Source of the DNA: Deltaproteobacteria bacterium
GTDB taxonomy: Bacteria > Myxococcota > Kuafuiibacteriia > Kuafuiibacteriales > Kuafuiibacteriaceae
Assembly (NCBI GenBank): GCA_016703535.1
Contig: JADJBV010000001.1
Location: forward strand, 1,612,001 to 1,676,000
Length of the DNA: 64,000 nt
Direction of reading: 5' to 3'
The first letter of the stretch is position 1. Each line of letters starts with the position of its first letter. A program made the position numbers and the translations under genes. A model generated the notes under the pieces. It had not been told where the DNA came from, did not search any database, and saw nothing but the letters and a program-made list of their open reading frames with translations. Below, one piece after another: positions 44,905 to 53,166 of this stretch.

Positions 44905-45584
44905 TGTTGTTCTTGGATCTGGATGGCACTTTGCTCGACGACGAGCGGCGCCACTACGCCGTCTACACCGACGTGCTCCAAGATCCCGAGATGCGCGGCG
45001 TCCCCATCCCCTCGGCTGAATATTGGGGCCTGCGTAAGGAGAACAAGCCGATCGAGGAGATCCTGAAGCGCTCCCGTTTGTTCCCCACCAAATACCAGGC
45101 CTACCGCGATCGCTTCGACGCCAAGCTGGAGGCGCCCGAGATGTTGGGCTTGGACTCGCTGAAGGTCGGCGTTGAGAACTCGCTAGGCAAGCTCTACACC
45201 AAAACTCCGATCGTCTTGGTCACCCAACGCCGGGACGGGGAGGCCTTGGAGAGCCAACTGTCCTCCATGGGCATCCGGAAGTACTTCGTTACGGTGTTGG
45301 CCGGCGCGCCCAAGCGGGAGCGGCGGCCCAACCCGGACGCCCGCTGGAAACACAAGGTGGCGCTGATCCGCACCCGCTACCGCTTGCCGCCGACCCAAGC
45401 GGTGTACATCGGCGACACCGAAACCGACGTGAAGACCGCGAGGGATCTGGGCTTCGAGGTGTTTTTGGTCGAAGGTGGGCACCGCAAGCGGGACCTCCAG
45501 ATCAAGGCCGATCCGGATCGCCTGGTCCCCGATATGCCGGGGGCCCTCAAGTACTTGTTGCCCGGCGGCCGCTGGCAACGTTGA
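44904..45584 (+). CDS. HAD-superfamily hydrolase
   Basis: The 226-aa product has HAD motif I FLDLDGTLLDD (DxDGT), motif II VLVTQRR, the motif III lysine in the ARWKHKVALI region, and motif IV YIGDTETDVKTARDLG. It has an alpha-helical cap after motif I. The pattern fits phosphoglycolate phosphatase or 5'-nucleotidase-like enzymes; the substrate cannot be read from sequence. Its ATG overlaps the purD stop, so it is translationally coupled to purine synthesis. Confidence 0.88.
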   Translation: MLFLDLDGTLLDDERRHYAVYTDVLQDPEMRGVPIPSAEYWGLRKENKPIEEILKRSRLFPTKYQAYRDRFDAKLEAPEMLGLDSLKVGVENSLGKLYTKTPIVLVTQRRDGEALESQLSSMGIRKYFVTVLAGAPKRERRPNPDARWKHKVALIRTRYRLPPTQAVYIGDTETDVKTARDLGFEVFLVEGGHRKRDLQIKADPDRLVPDMPGALKYLLPGGRWQR

Positions 45585-45603
45585 GCCGACGGGGCAGGGC
45601 ACC

Positions 45604-45645
45604 TTGACCAAAAGGTGCGGGTTCATTATTGGTTGGTTGACCAAC
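45604..45645 (+). promoter_or_regulatory. Promoter and palindromic operator ahead of the TetR gene
   Basis: TTGACC (45604-45609) and TATTGG (45627-45632) are 17 nt apart. Directly downstream is GTTGGTTGACCAAC (45632-45645), a perfect 6-bp inverted repeat with a 2-nt centre. TTGACCAA occurs both in the -35 and in the palindrome. The placement suits autorepression by the TetR protein encoded 11 nt downstream. Confidence 0.55.
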
Positions 45646-45656
45646 TTAGAAACACC

Positions 45657-46274
45657 ATGGCCCGACCCAGCAACACCGAAGAACGCCGGCTCCAGATCAC
45701 CCGAGCCCTCCAGCAGGTGATGGCCAAACAAGGCTACGAAGGTGCGGCCATCGCTGACATCGCCCGTGCCGCCGGTCTGACCCCGGGCCTGGTCCACTAT
45801 CACTTCGCCCACAAGCGGGAGATCTTGTTGGCCACCGCGGCTCGGCTGTTGGCGGATCACCAACAACGTTTGCAGGCCCAGCTGGCCTTGGCCGGGCCCA
45901 GCCCGCGGGCCCAACTGTTGGCCTTCGTGGAGGCCCACCTGGGCCAAGGGGCGACCGCCGATCCGGAGGCCCTGGCCTGTTGGATCCAGCTCACCGCCGA
46001 GTCTTTTCGGGACAAGAAGCTCAAGGCCCAGCTGGAGCGGGCCGCTCGAGACTGGCGCGACGTTTTGCAGAAGATCCTGGTCGAGGCCGAGGCCGGCGGT
46101 GAGCGGGTCCGGCCCGATCCCGAGGCCGCCGCCGCCGGGCTCCTGGCGGTGATTCAAGGTTATTTCGTCTTGGCCGCCACGGCCCGGGGTGTCATCCCGC
46201 CCGGGTCAGCCGCGGCCACCGCCCAAGTGATGATCGACGGGCTCCTGTCGCCCAAACCTCGGAGCCGCCGATGA
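45657..46274 (+). CDS. TetR-family transcriptional regulator
   Basis: The 205-aa product has a TetR DNA-binding domain: YEGAAIADIARAAGLTPGLVHYHFAHKREIL is the helix-turn-helix with the conserved hinge. It resembles BetI- and RutR-like members in length and in the WIQLTAESFRDKKLKAQLERAARDW stretch. ATG 45657 is favoured because the operator-promoter lies immediately upstream. It overlaps the MFS gene by ATGA and probably controls the three-gene operon TetR-MFS-MBL. Confidence 0.9.
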   Translation: MARPSNTEERRLQITRALQQVMAKQGYEGAAIADIARAAGLTPGLVHYHFAHKREILLATAARLLADHQQRLQAQLALAGPSPRAQLLAFVEAHLGQGATADPEALACWIQLTAESFRDKKLKAQLERAARDWRDVLQKILVEAEAGGERVRPDPEAAAAGLLAVIQGYFVLAATARGVIPPGSAAATAQVMIDGLLSPKPRSRR

Positions 46275-47482
46275 GGTTCGGCCACAAGTTGGGCCTGCTC
46301 GGCGCGCTCTACTTCTCTCAAGGCCTACCCTACGGATTTTTTACGCAGGCCTTGCCGGCCCTGCTGCGCAAGGAAGGCGCGTCTTTGCCGGCCATCGGCG
46401 CCTCTTCGTTGTTGGCTTTGCCTTGGGCCCTCAAGTTCCTTTGGGCGCCCCTGGTCGATCGTTGGTATTGGCCGCGGTGGGGGCGCCGCCGGAGTTGGAT
46501 CTTGCCGCTGCAGTGGGCCGCGGTCTTGACCCTTTGCCTCTTGGGGATCTTCGTCCGGGCCGACCAGCTGCTGGCGATGATGATCGGGGTTTTGGTGTTG
46601 AACCTGTTGGCCGCCAGCCAGGACATCGCCACCGACGGCCTGGCCCTGGATCTCCTCGAACCGGAGGAGCGCGGCTTGGCCAACGGGCTCCAAGTCGCCG
46701 GTTATCGGGCCGGGATGATCATCGGCGGCGGCCTGTTGTTGGTGCTCTACGAACGCCTGGGGACCGCCGGCACCTTCTTCGGCATGGCGGCCCTTTTGGC
46801 CTTGGCAACCCTGCCGATTTCTTTCACCCGGGAGCCCGAGATCCCGCCCGAACCCACCGCCAAACCCCAGGCCCCCGAGGTCCACTTCTTTCGTCGGCCC
46901 CAGGTGCTCCCGGTGTTGGCCTTGGTGGTGATCTACAAAACAGGGGAGGCCTTCGCCAGCGGCATGCTTCGCCCGTTTTTGACGGACCTGGGGCTCTCCT
47001 TGGAGGACCTGGGTTGGATGTTGGGCACGGTGGGTTTTGTCTCGGGGTTGTTGGGCGCCTTGACCGGCGGGCACCTCAGCCAACGCCTGGGCCGCCGCCG
47101 GGCCTTGATCGGCCTCGGGGTGGTGCAGGCGGTGGCCGTCGCGGGGTACGGAGGTTTGGCCGTCGCCCCCGGGGGCCCAGGGCCCGTTGCCCTCTACGTC
47201 GCTTGCGCCTTCGAACACTTCGCCAGCGGCATGGCCACCGCGGCGCTCTTCACCTGCATGATGGACTGGAGCCGCAAAGAGGTGAGCGCCACCGACTACA
47301 CGGTGCAGGCGAGTGCGGTGGTCATCGCCACCGGCCTGGCCGCGACCTTTTCGGGCGCCAGCGCCGGGGCCCTCGGATATCCGCTCCACTTTGCCCTGGC
47401 CACCTTCTTGGCCCTCTTGGCGGTGGGCGCCGCCGCTTGGTTGTTCCCGATCCGAGGCCCTTTTGCGGAGGTCGCGGCATGA
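46271..47482 (+). CDS. MFS transporter, AmpG/SLC33-like
   Basis: The 403-aa product has about 12 membrane helices. GALYFSQGLPYGFFTQALPALLRKEGASLPAIG, ALKFLWAPLVDRW and ASQDIATDGLALDLLEPEERGLANGLQVAGYRAGMIIGGG match the AmpG muropeptide permease/acetyl-CoA transporter group. The substrate is uncertain: muropeptides or acyl-CoA-like compounds are the family precedents. It overlaps both neighbours (ATGA), in an operon with a TetR regulator and a metallo-hydrolase. Confidence 0.85.
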   Translation: MRFGHKLGLLGALYFSQGLPYGFFTQALPALLRKEGASLPAIGASSLLALPWALKFLWAPLVDRWYWPRWGRRRSWILPLQWAAVLTLCLLGIFVRADQLLAMMIGVLVLNLLAASQDIATDGLALDLLEPEERGLANGLQVAGYRAGMIIGGGLLLVLYERLGTAGTFFGMAALLALATLPISFTREPEIPPEPTAKPQAPEVHFFRRPQVLPVLALVVIYKTGEAFASGMLRPFLTDLGLSLEDLGWMLGTVGFVSGLLGALTGGHLSQRLGRRRALIGLGVVQAVAVAGYGGLAVAPGGPGPVALYVACAFEHFASGMATAALFTCMMDWSRKEVSATDYTVQASAVVIATGLAATFSGASAGALGYPLHFALATFLALLAVGAAAWLFPIRGPFAEVAA

Positions 47483-48225
47483 GCCGGTTCCAAGTGCTGG
47501 TGGTCGGGGTTGGTGATGCGTTTACGGCGCGCCACCACTCGACCTCGGTGGTGTTGCGGGCCGAGGGCTTCAGCTTGGGCATCGACTGCCCGGATCGTTA
47601 TCGGGAGGCCTTACAAACCGCCGGGGCCAAGGCGGGCCAAGCTGGGCTGATCGAAGCGGTCGATCACCTCTTGATCACCCACCTGCACGGCGATCACGTG
47701 AACGGCCTGGAGGGCTTCGCGTTCTACAAACACTTCGTGGAGCACAAGCGCCTGGGCTTGGTGATCTCTCCGGAGGTGCGGCAGGTGATCTGGGAGCAGC
47801 GGCTGATGGCGCCGATGGGCACGCTCTGGGACGGGCAGAATTTTCGGCAGCTCGGCTTCGACGACTACTTTCAGCTCCTGCCGTTGCCCTTCGACCAGAC
47901 CACCTCCGTCGGTCCTTTTCGGATCCGGACCCGCCGCACCGTCCACCACATCCCGACCAGCGCCCTTTTGGTGGAGGCCCAAGGCCGGACCTTCGGCTTC
48001 TCCGCGGACACCGCCTTTGATCCTGGCCTGATCAACTTCCTCAAGGCGGCGGATCTGATCTTCCACGAGACCAACCACGGCCCGGCCCACACGCCTTATG
48101 AGCGGCTCGCCGCTTTGCCCGCCGAACTCCGGCAGAAGATGCGCCTGGTCCACTACGCCGATGACTTCGACGTCGGCAAAAGCACCATCCGGGTCGCGAC
48201 CGAAGGTGAGCTGCTCGAGGTCTGA
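47479..48225 (+). CDS. Metallo-beta-lactamase-fold hydrolase (RNase Z-like)
   Basis: The 248-aa product shows the zinc motif THLHGDHVNG, then TVHHIPTSALLVEAQGRTFGFSADTAFDP and FHETNH, the usual later ligands of the MBL fold in RNase Z/AtsA-type proteins. It is shorter than a full tRNase Z and lacks its exosite arm, so the substrate is open. The start ATG 47479 overlaps the MFS stop. Confidence 0.85.
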   Translation: MSRFQVLVVGVGDAFTARHHSTSVVLRAEGFSLGIDCPDRYREALQTAGAKAGQAGLIEAVDHLLITHLHGDHVNGLEGFAFYKHFVEHKRLGLVISPEVRQVIWEQRLMAPMGTLWDGQNFRQLGFDDYFQLLPLPFDQTTSVGPFRIRTRRTVHHIPTSALLVEAQGRTFGFSADTAFDPGLINFLKAADLIFHETNHGPAHTPYERLAALPAELRQKMRLVHYADDFDVGKSTIRVATEGELLEV

Positions 48226-48236
48226 GCGTTCCGGCG

Positions 48237-49982
48237 TCAGGCCCGGGGTGGGATCTCGACGTGGCCGACCCGGGCGCACAACTCGAAGTACAACATCAAC
48301 GCCGCCCCTTCGTCTTCGAAGGGTTCGTAGTAGAGCTGGCGGGCGTCCTCTTTGGACAACACGCCCCGCACCAAGGCGTAGTAGAGGTGGTCGCCCAAGA
48401 TGTAGCCGAGCACGTGGGTGACGGCGTTGAACAGCTCAGGGCCGGCGTGGAAGACCTCGCTCAGCCAAGGCACGTGGACCCCGTGTTCCATCTCTTTGTG
48501 GGCCAACACGTAGCGGGCCGCCTCGAGATCCACCTTGCGCACGCCACCCGCTTCGTGGCCGGCGGTGCTCACCCTCCGGGGCGGGGCGGTGCGGCCCCGG
48601 CGGGCGGGCAGGGGTGGTTGGCTCGGCACGTCCTTGTTGCCCAAGAGGCGCCGCAGCTCCTCCGGGTGGGCACACTTTCGCTTCGGGCTGACGATCTTGC
48701 TGCCCATGAAGCCGACCGCTTCGTTGAGCACTCGGCTGTAGAAGGCGTCGACCAAACCCCGGGGATCTTCCAGCCCCTCCCCCGACAAGCGGTGGCGGAG
48801 GCAGTGGGAGGCCTCTTCGGCGGCGTGGTTGAGCGAAAGGGTCGCCAGGTACACCAGGTTGGCCCGGGGGATGTAATAACTTTCGCTGGCCAAGATGTGG
48901 TGCCGGACCTGGAGCAGCTCGTCTTTGGTGAAGCGCCCGGAGCGGCGGAGCTCTTCGAAAAATGACAGGTCAGCGGGGCCCACCACCCGGACCTTCGCCA
49001 GCGCGTTCTTCACCGGCAGGCCCAGGGCCCGGCCGAGCAAGGTCAAGGAGTGGCGAAAGCCCCGTTCCCCCGCGTCGCCGGTGTTCTCCAAACTCCCGGG
49101 CGGGGCGCCGTCCTCCAGCTGATCCAACCAGGTCAAAAACGACTGCTGGCAGACCACCGGCGAGGCCGACAACAAGGCGTAGGCGCCGTCGCCCACCGAC
49201 AAGACCTCGTGTTCGTCCGGCACCCCTTTGGCCGCCGCTTCGAACCAGATCCGCTCCGAGTTTTGGTGGATGCGCAGGACCCGACCGGCCTCACCCCGCC
49301 GGCCCTCGATCGCCTTTTGAATCGCCCGGGGCAGGTGGGCCGGGGCCAGGTGGAGTTCACCGAACAAGACGAAGCAGCGGGCACCAGGCCAGCGATCCAA
49401 GGCCTTCTTGATCTCCTTGGCGGCCAACTCGTCTCGGGCCTCGAGGGTCTGGCGCCGCCCGGCCGGGTCGAGGCCGATCAACTTCCAACCTCGCTCTTTG
49501 GCCAAGGCGAAGGTCGGCTCCAGGGCGGCCAGGCTGCCGAAGGGCCACCGCTTCTCTAGGTTCAGCCGGTCGCTCAACTCGGCCGCGCTCAGGTCCCCGG
49601 CGATGAAGTCGTCCAGCACCTCTTGATGGCCCACCGGCAACATCTCGAGCCCAATGATCAGCGGTGAACCTTTGGCTTGGCGGCGCAGGATCCGGAAGAA
49701 GCTGCGTTGGCTCTGTTTGAGCGTGTGGTAGTCGCCGACCAACACCACCTGGGCGGCGTGGGTCTCTTTGATCAAGGCGGTGAAGTCGGCCGGGCCCAAG
49801 GATTGGCGGACGGTCCGCCGGTAGCGGGCCTCGTAGGCCCGAAACTCGTCGGTGTAGCCCTCGACGACTTCGTTGATCAGTTTTTGATTGGCCTCGTAGA
49901 GCTCGAGCTCGAGGCGATAGATCTCGGCCTGAAAGGGGGTCGGGCCGAGCTTCTTTTCCGGCTTCTTGCCGCGGGCGGGCAA
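48237..49982 (-). CDS. ChaN-like domain protein with large unknown C-terminus (581 aa)
   Basis: The N-terminal 260 aa contain HAAQVVLVGDYHTLKQSQRSFFRIL, LIIGLEMLPVGHQEVLDDFIAG, EKRWPFGSLAALEPTFALAKERGWKLIGLD and FVLFGELHLAPAHLP. This is the ChaN (iron-regulated, heme-binding-type) fold with its conserved acidic/His set. The C-terminal half (HHILASESYYIPRANLVYLATLSLNHAAEEASHCL and onward) is helical and unassigned. There is no signal peptide, unlike classical ChaN lipoproteins. It follows rpsT by 2 nt on the same strand. Confidence 0.75.
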   Translation of the reverse strand: MPARGKKPEKKLGPTPFQAEIYRLELELYEANQKLINEVVEGYTDEFRAYEARYRRTVRQSLGPADFTALIKETHAAQVVLVGDYHTLKQSQRSFFRILRRQAKGSPLIIGLEMLPVGHQEVLDDFIAGDLSAAELSDRLNLEKRWPFGSLAALEPTFALAKERGWKLIGLDPAGRRQTLEARDELAAKEIKKALDRWPGARCFVLFGELHLAPAHLPRAIQKAIEGRRGEAGRVLRIHQNSERIWFEAAAKGVPDEHEVLSVGDGAYALLSASPVVCQQSFLTWLDQLEDGAPPGSLENTGDAGERGFRHSLTLLGRALGLPVKNALAKVRVVGPADLSFFEELRRSGRFTKDELLQVRHHILASESYYIPRANLVYLATLSLNHAAEEASHCLRHRLSGEGLEDPRGLVDAFYSRVLNEAVGFMGSKIVSPKRKCAHPEELRRLLGNKDVPSQPPLPARRGRTAPPRRVSTAGHEAGGVRKVDLEAARYVLAHKEMEHGVHVPWLSEVFHAGPELFNAVTHVLGYILGDHLYYALVRGVLSKEDARQLYYEPFEDEGAALMLYFELCARVGHVEIPPRA

Positions 49983-49984
49983 GC

Positions 49985-50245
49985 TCAGGCGGCGGCGGCG
50001 GCCGACTTCATCAGTCGGGACACCAGACGGCTGGCGGTCTCGGCCTTGATCAGGTTCTTGGCCTGGGCCTTGTAGACCTCACGGACGGCGGTCTTGACCT
50101 GCCCATCCCGGTCGGCGGCCTTGCTGGCGACGGCTTCGCGGGCGACCTTGAGGTACTGCCGCATCCGCGCCTTGAGGCTGGTGTTGCGCGTGTTGCGCTT
50201 GGTGTTTTGCCGGCTTCGCTTCTTGGCTGATGGGTGATTGGCCAC
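49985..50245 (-). CDS. rpsT: 30S ribosomal protein S20
   Basis: The 86-aa basic protein begins MANHPSAKKRSRQNTKRNTRNTSLKARMRQYLK, the standard S20 start, and ends KNLIKAETASRLVSRLMKSAAAAA. It is transcribed leftward into the ChaN-like gene. Confidence 0.97.
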   Translation of the reverse strand: MANHPSAKKRSRQNTKRNTRNTSLKARMRQYLKVAREAVASKAADRDGQVKTAVREVYKAQAKNLIKAETASRLVSRLMKSAAAAA

Positions 50246-50590
50246 TGACTAATCCCTCTTCGGAGTAAGAGGCGCCGTGGGTATCCGTCGCCGTCGACCT
50301 TGTCAAGCCCGCCGTCGAGCCCCGGCTGCGGGATCCCAAGCTCCGTCGGCCTGGCAAAAAGCCCGAAAAGTCCTATCACGTCGGGGTGGTGTTTCGCTAA
50401 GCGCATGAAATCATATGGCATATTGTGCCTGTGAACAACGTGTGGGGAAGGCTGGGTACAGTACGCCCAAAGGGCGTGATCCTGGTCCCACTTTTCGGAT
50501 CTGCACAAAATTTAGGCAGCGTTTCGGCAGGGCACCCGGCGTGACGGGTGGTGGGTGCCCAGGCCCGGGGCTGCTAGGGTGCGCCGCGCA
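50246..50590. promoter_or_regulatory. Intergenic promoter region between divergent rpsT and mazG
   Basis: This 345-nt gap holds no gene. On the minus strand, TTGACA (complement of 50301-50306) lies 17 nt from TACCCA (complement of 50278-50283), a plausible rpsT promoter with a leader of about 30 nt. The middle is locally AT-rich (ATCATATGGCATATTGTGCC around 50410) and could hold promoter or operator elements for either gene. Confidence 0.5.
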
Positions 50591-51451
50591 ATGAGCTCCC
50601 GTCCCACGCCCAAGGCCGATGATCGCACCGTCACCCAACCCACCGAAGCCGAGCGGCAGAGTTTTGGGGCCGCCTTCGAGCGCCTGGTCGGCCTGATGGC
50701 CCGGCTCAGGGGCGAGGCCGGTTGCCCCTGGGATCGGGCCCAGGACCTCCGGTCCCTCCGGCCCTACCTGCTCGAGGAGGCTTACGAGGTGCTCGACGCC
50801 ATCGAGCGGGGGGTGGACGCCGAACATCAAGAGGAGCTGGGGGACCTGCTCCTGCAGGTGGTCTTCCAGGCCGAGCTGCAGCGGGAGGCTGGGCGCTTCG
50901 ACGCCGCCGACGTGGCCCACGGGATCGCCGACAAGTTGGTCCGCCGTCACCCCCATGTCTTTGGCGTGGCCTCCGCCGCCAACCCCAACGAGGCCTACCT
51001 GCGCTGGGAAGAGATCAAGGCCAAGGAGAAGGTCGGGCGTTCGGTGTTGGGCGGCGTGCCCAAAGAGCTCCCGGCGTTGTTGCGGGCCCAACGGGTCCGG
51101 GACAAGGCGAGCCAAGTGGGCTTCGACTGGCATGACGTCGACGGGGCCCTGGCCAAACTCGAAGAAGAGGTGCGGGAGCTGAAGGAGGCGGTGTTGGCCA
51201 AGGACCGGGTGGCCATCGAAAAAGAGCTGGGCGACGCGCTCTTCAGCTTGGTCAACGTAGCGAGCTTCACTCAGGTCGACGCCGAGTCATCTTTACGCGA
51301 GACCATCGAGCGCTTCAGCCGCCGCTTTCGACACATCGAACGGACCATGAGCGAACGGGGCCGGGCCCTCAAGTCGTGCAGCTTGGAAGAACTCGACTTG
51401 GTCTGGCAGGAGGCCAAACGCCTGGAGGCCGCGGGTCAGTTGAGCTCGTAG
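50591..51451 (+). CDS. mazG: Nucleoside triphosphate pyrophosphohydrolase
   Basis: MazG hydrolyses (d)NTPs to monophosphates, a house-cleaning and stress function. The 286-aa protein has the tandem MazG domains. The first reads LRGEAGCPWDRAQDLRSLRPYLLEEAYEVLDAIERG with EELGDLLLQVVFQAEL. The second reads KLEEEVRELKEAVLAKD with EKELGDALFSLVNVA. HPHVFG and WEEIKAKEK between them are diagnostic. ATG 50591 gives a usual length. Its 3' end overlaps the convergent lipoprotein gene by 16 nt. Confidence 0.95.
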   Translation: MSSRPTPKADDRTVTQPTEAERQSFGAAFERLVGLMARLRGEAGCPWDRAQDLRSLRPYLLEEAYEVLDAIERGVDAEHQEELGDLLLQVVFQAELQREAGRFDAADVAHGIADKLVRRHPHVFGVASAANPNEAYLRWEEIKAKEKVGRSVLGGVPKELPALLRAQRVRDKASQVGFDWHDVDGALAKLEEEVRELKEAVLAKDRVAIEKELGDALFSLVNVASFTQVDAESSLRETIERFSRRFRHIERTMSERGRALKSCSLEELDLVWQEAKRLEAAGQLSS

Positions 51452-52359
51452 ACCTCGACGAAGTCGGCGTCGAAGGTGGCGTCGTAGGAGCGAAAGCCGA
51501 TCGCGCCGGCCACGAAGAGGTTCGAGTTCCCTTCGAGCCGGACCTCACCCACAAAACACTGGTGGTTGCCGTTTTGGGTGATGAAGTCGAGGCGCATCCA
51601 GTTGTCCAAGGCACCGACCAAGGGGGCCTCGGCCAAGGTCCGCCGTTGGTTGCCCTCGTGTTCGGAGAGCACGGCCCGTTGGTTGGTCTTGTCGAGGCCG
51701 CAGGTCAGGTAGCGGCTGGGCGTGACCTGGTTGACCATCACGATCAGCCCGGCGTGGCCCGAGAGGTTGTCGCTGGCTGTGCCCACTCGGCCCAAGCGGA
51801 TCCGGCTGCGCACGTAATAGGTAGACCAGCTGGGGCGCGGGCCGATCCATCCTTCTCGCTCGAAGGGCTCGACCCGCTCGACCCGGAGCAGGCCCAACTC
51901 CGGGCGGATCGCCATCGAGACCGAAGAGAAGATCCAGCCGCCTTGGGTGTCCTCGAAGTAGTCCGAGAAGATCTTGAGGTTGGCCCGGGTGGGGTTGGGA
52001 TCTTCCAGGTCTGGGATCCCGTCTTGATCCCGATCCACTTCGGGCACGCCGTTGTCGGGCGGGCCCAGATCCAGCGGTTCGGCGGCGTCTTCATCGATGC
52101 CGCCGTCGGCGGGTTCAGCGTCCTCGATGGTGATCCGCGCATCTTTGAAGCGAACGCCGCCGTCCTCTTCCGAGGCCGAGCCGCAACCCTGGAGCACCAA
52201 AAACAGCGACCACCACGCCGCCCCGCCCAGGCGAAGGCGTGGGGCTCGCCCCCCATCTGGGAGGCCACCGGGGCGAGCCGAAGCCGAGAAGGGGGCAGGG
52301 CGGGCCCCCAGGTCCAGACGAAATGCCTTGGGGCGCACCCCACCTGGCGAACGTTTCAC
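51436..52359 (-). CDS. Lipoprotein with TSP3-like calcium motif and lectin-like domain
   Basis: A lipobox is present in WWSLFLVLQGCGSASEE, followed by an acidic linker and a thrombospondin type 3-like calcium motif (VDRDQDGIPDLEDPNP). A strand-rich domain of about 200 aa follows (SDYFEDTQGGWIFSSVSMAI ... NWMRLDFITQNGNHQCFVGEVRL), resembling concanavalin/LamG-like folds. The start is unclear. GTG 52359 (MKRSPGG) gives a long n-region before the hydrophobic segment; no closer ATG, GTG or TTG is in frame. An upstream TTG at 52485 is less likely. Confidence 0.65.
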   Translation of the reverse strand: MKRSPGGVRPKAFRLDLGARPAPFSASARPGGLPDGGRAPRLRLGGAAWWSLFLVLQGCGSASEEDGGVRFKDARITIEDAEPADGGIDEDAAEPLDLGPPDNGVPEVDRDQDGIPDLEDPNPTRANLKIFSDYFEDTQGGWIFSSVSMAIRPELGLLRVERVEPFEREGWIGPRPSWSTYYVRSRIRLGRVGTASDNLSGHAGLIVMVNQVTPSRYLTCGLDKTNQRAVLSEHEGNQRRTLAEAPLVGALDNWMRLDFITQNGNHQCFVGEVRLEGNSNLFVAGAIGFRSYDATFDADFVEVYELN

Positions 52360-52536
52360 AGCACCGACCTCGATCCCATCGCCCACAATATCCCGCAAGG
52401 GGACGACGGAGCGTGGAACTAGAGCGGCCCTCCGCCCATCGGGCAGGCGGCGGTCCTCATTTTTTCCTAACCAGGCCCTCGACAAATGCCACGTTCGCTT
52501 TCACTCTCCCGGCCTCCGAACCAGCGAGACAGAAAG

Positions 52537-53037
52537 ATGAGCAGCAACATCAACTTCCAGTGCATGTCGTGTGAAGGTGACTTCGAGGTCAACATCACCC
52601 ACCTCCTCGAGCGCCCCAACGCGATCAAATGTTCCCATTGTGGCGCCCGCCCGCCAGCGCATCGCTGCCACGCCTTGGCCCAAAGCCTAGACGATCTGCT
52701 CTCGGCGATGGCCGGGATCCGGAGCAAGGTGCACTTCGAGCTGGCCCTCGACACCGACGAACTCCCCGCGCCCTACGGCAAAAAAGACGCCGGTAGCGTC
52801 TTGGCCGACGACGAAGACGACGACGTCGCCGGCGATGATGACCTCGAAGAAGACGAGGACGAGGACGAGGACGAAGAAGAGGACGAGGAAGAGGACGACG
52901 AAGAAGACGACGACGAAGAGGACGAGGAGGAGTCCGAGGAAGAAGAGGACTTCGAGTACGACGAAGACGCAGAGGTCGAGGACGACGAGGAAGAGGAAGA
53001 GGAAGAGGTCGAAGAGACCCCCCGCAAGAAGCGGTGA
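52537..53037 (+). CDS. Zinc-ribbon protein with polyacidic C-terminal tail (166 aa)
   Basis: The N-terminus has a two-pair zinc ribbon (FQCMSCEGDFEVN ... IKCSHCGARPPAHRCH). A short helical part follows, and then about 70 residues that are almost all Asp and Glu, closed by the basic TPRKKR. Family unknown. Such tails mimic nucleic acid or bind basic proteins. ATG 52537 is preceded by AGAAAG only. The acidic stretch is GAR/GAC-rich and could also be prone to sequence error. Confidence 0.7.
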   Translation: MSSNINFQCMSCEGDFEVNITHLLERPNAIKCSHCGARPPAHRCHALAQSLDDLLSAMAGIRSKVHFELALDTDELPAPYGKKDAGSVLADDEDDDVAGDDDLEEDEDEDEDEEEDEEEDDEEDDDEEDEEESEEEEDFEYDEDAEVEDDEEEEEEEVEETPRKKR

Positions 53038-53166
53038 GGGCCGTCACCCGCCTTCTGTCCGATGTCGCGGGTTCTCCCGTGAGGCAGAGTCCCGCCGGTC
53101 ATCGTACTGGCGGTCGGTCGGGGTAGAACCACCGGCGCCCAGCGTAATACGTGGCCGGGTGGTCCC

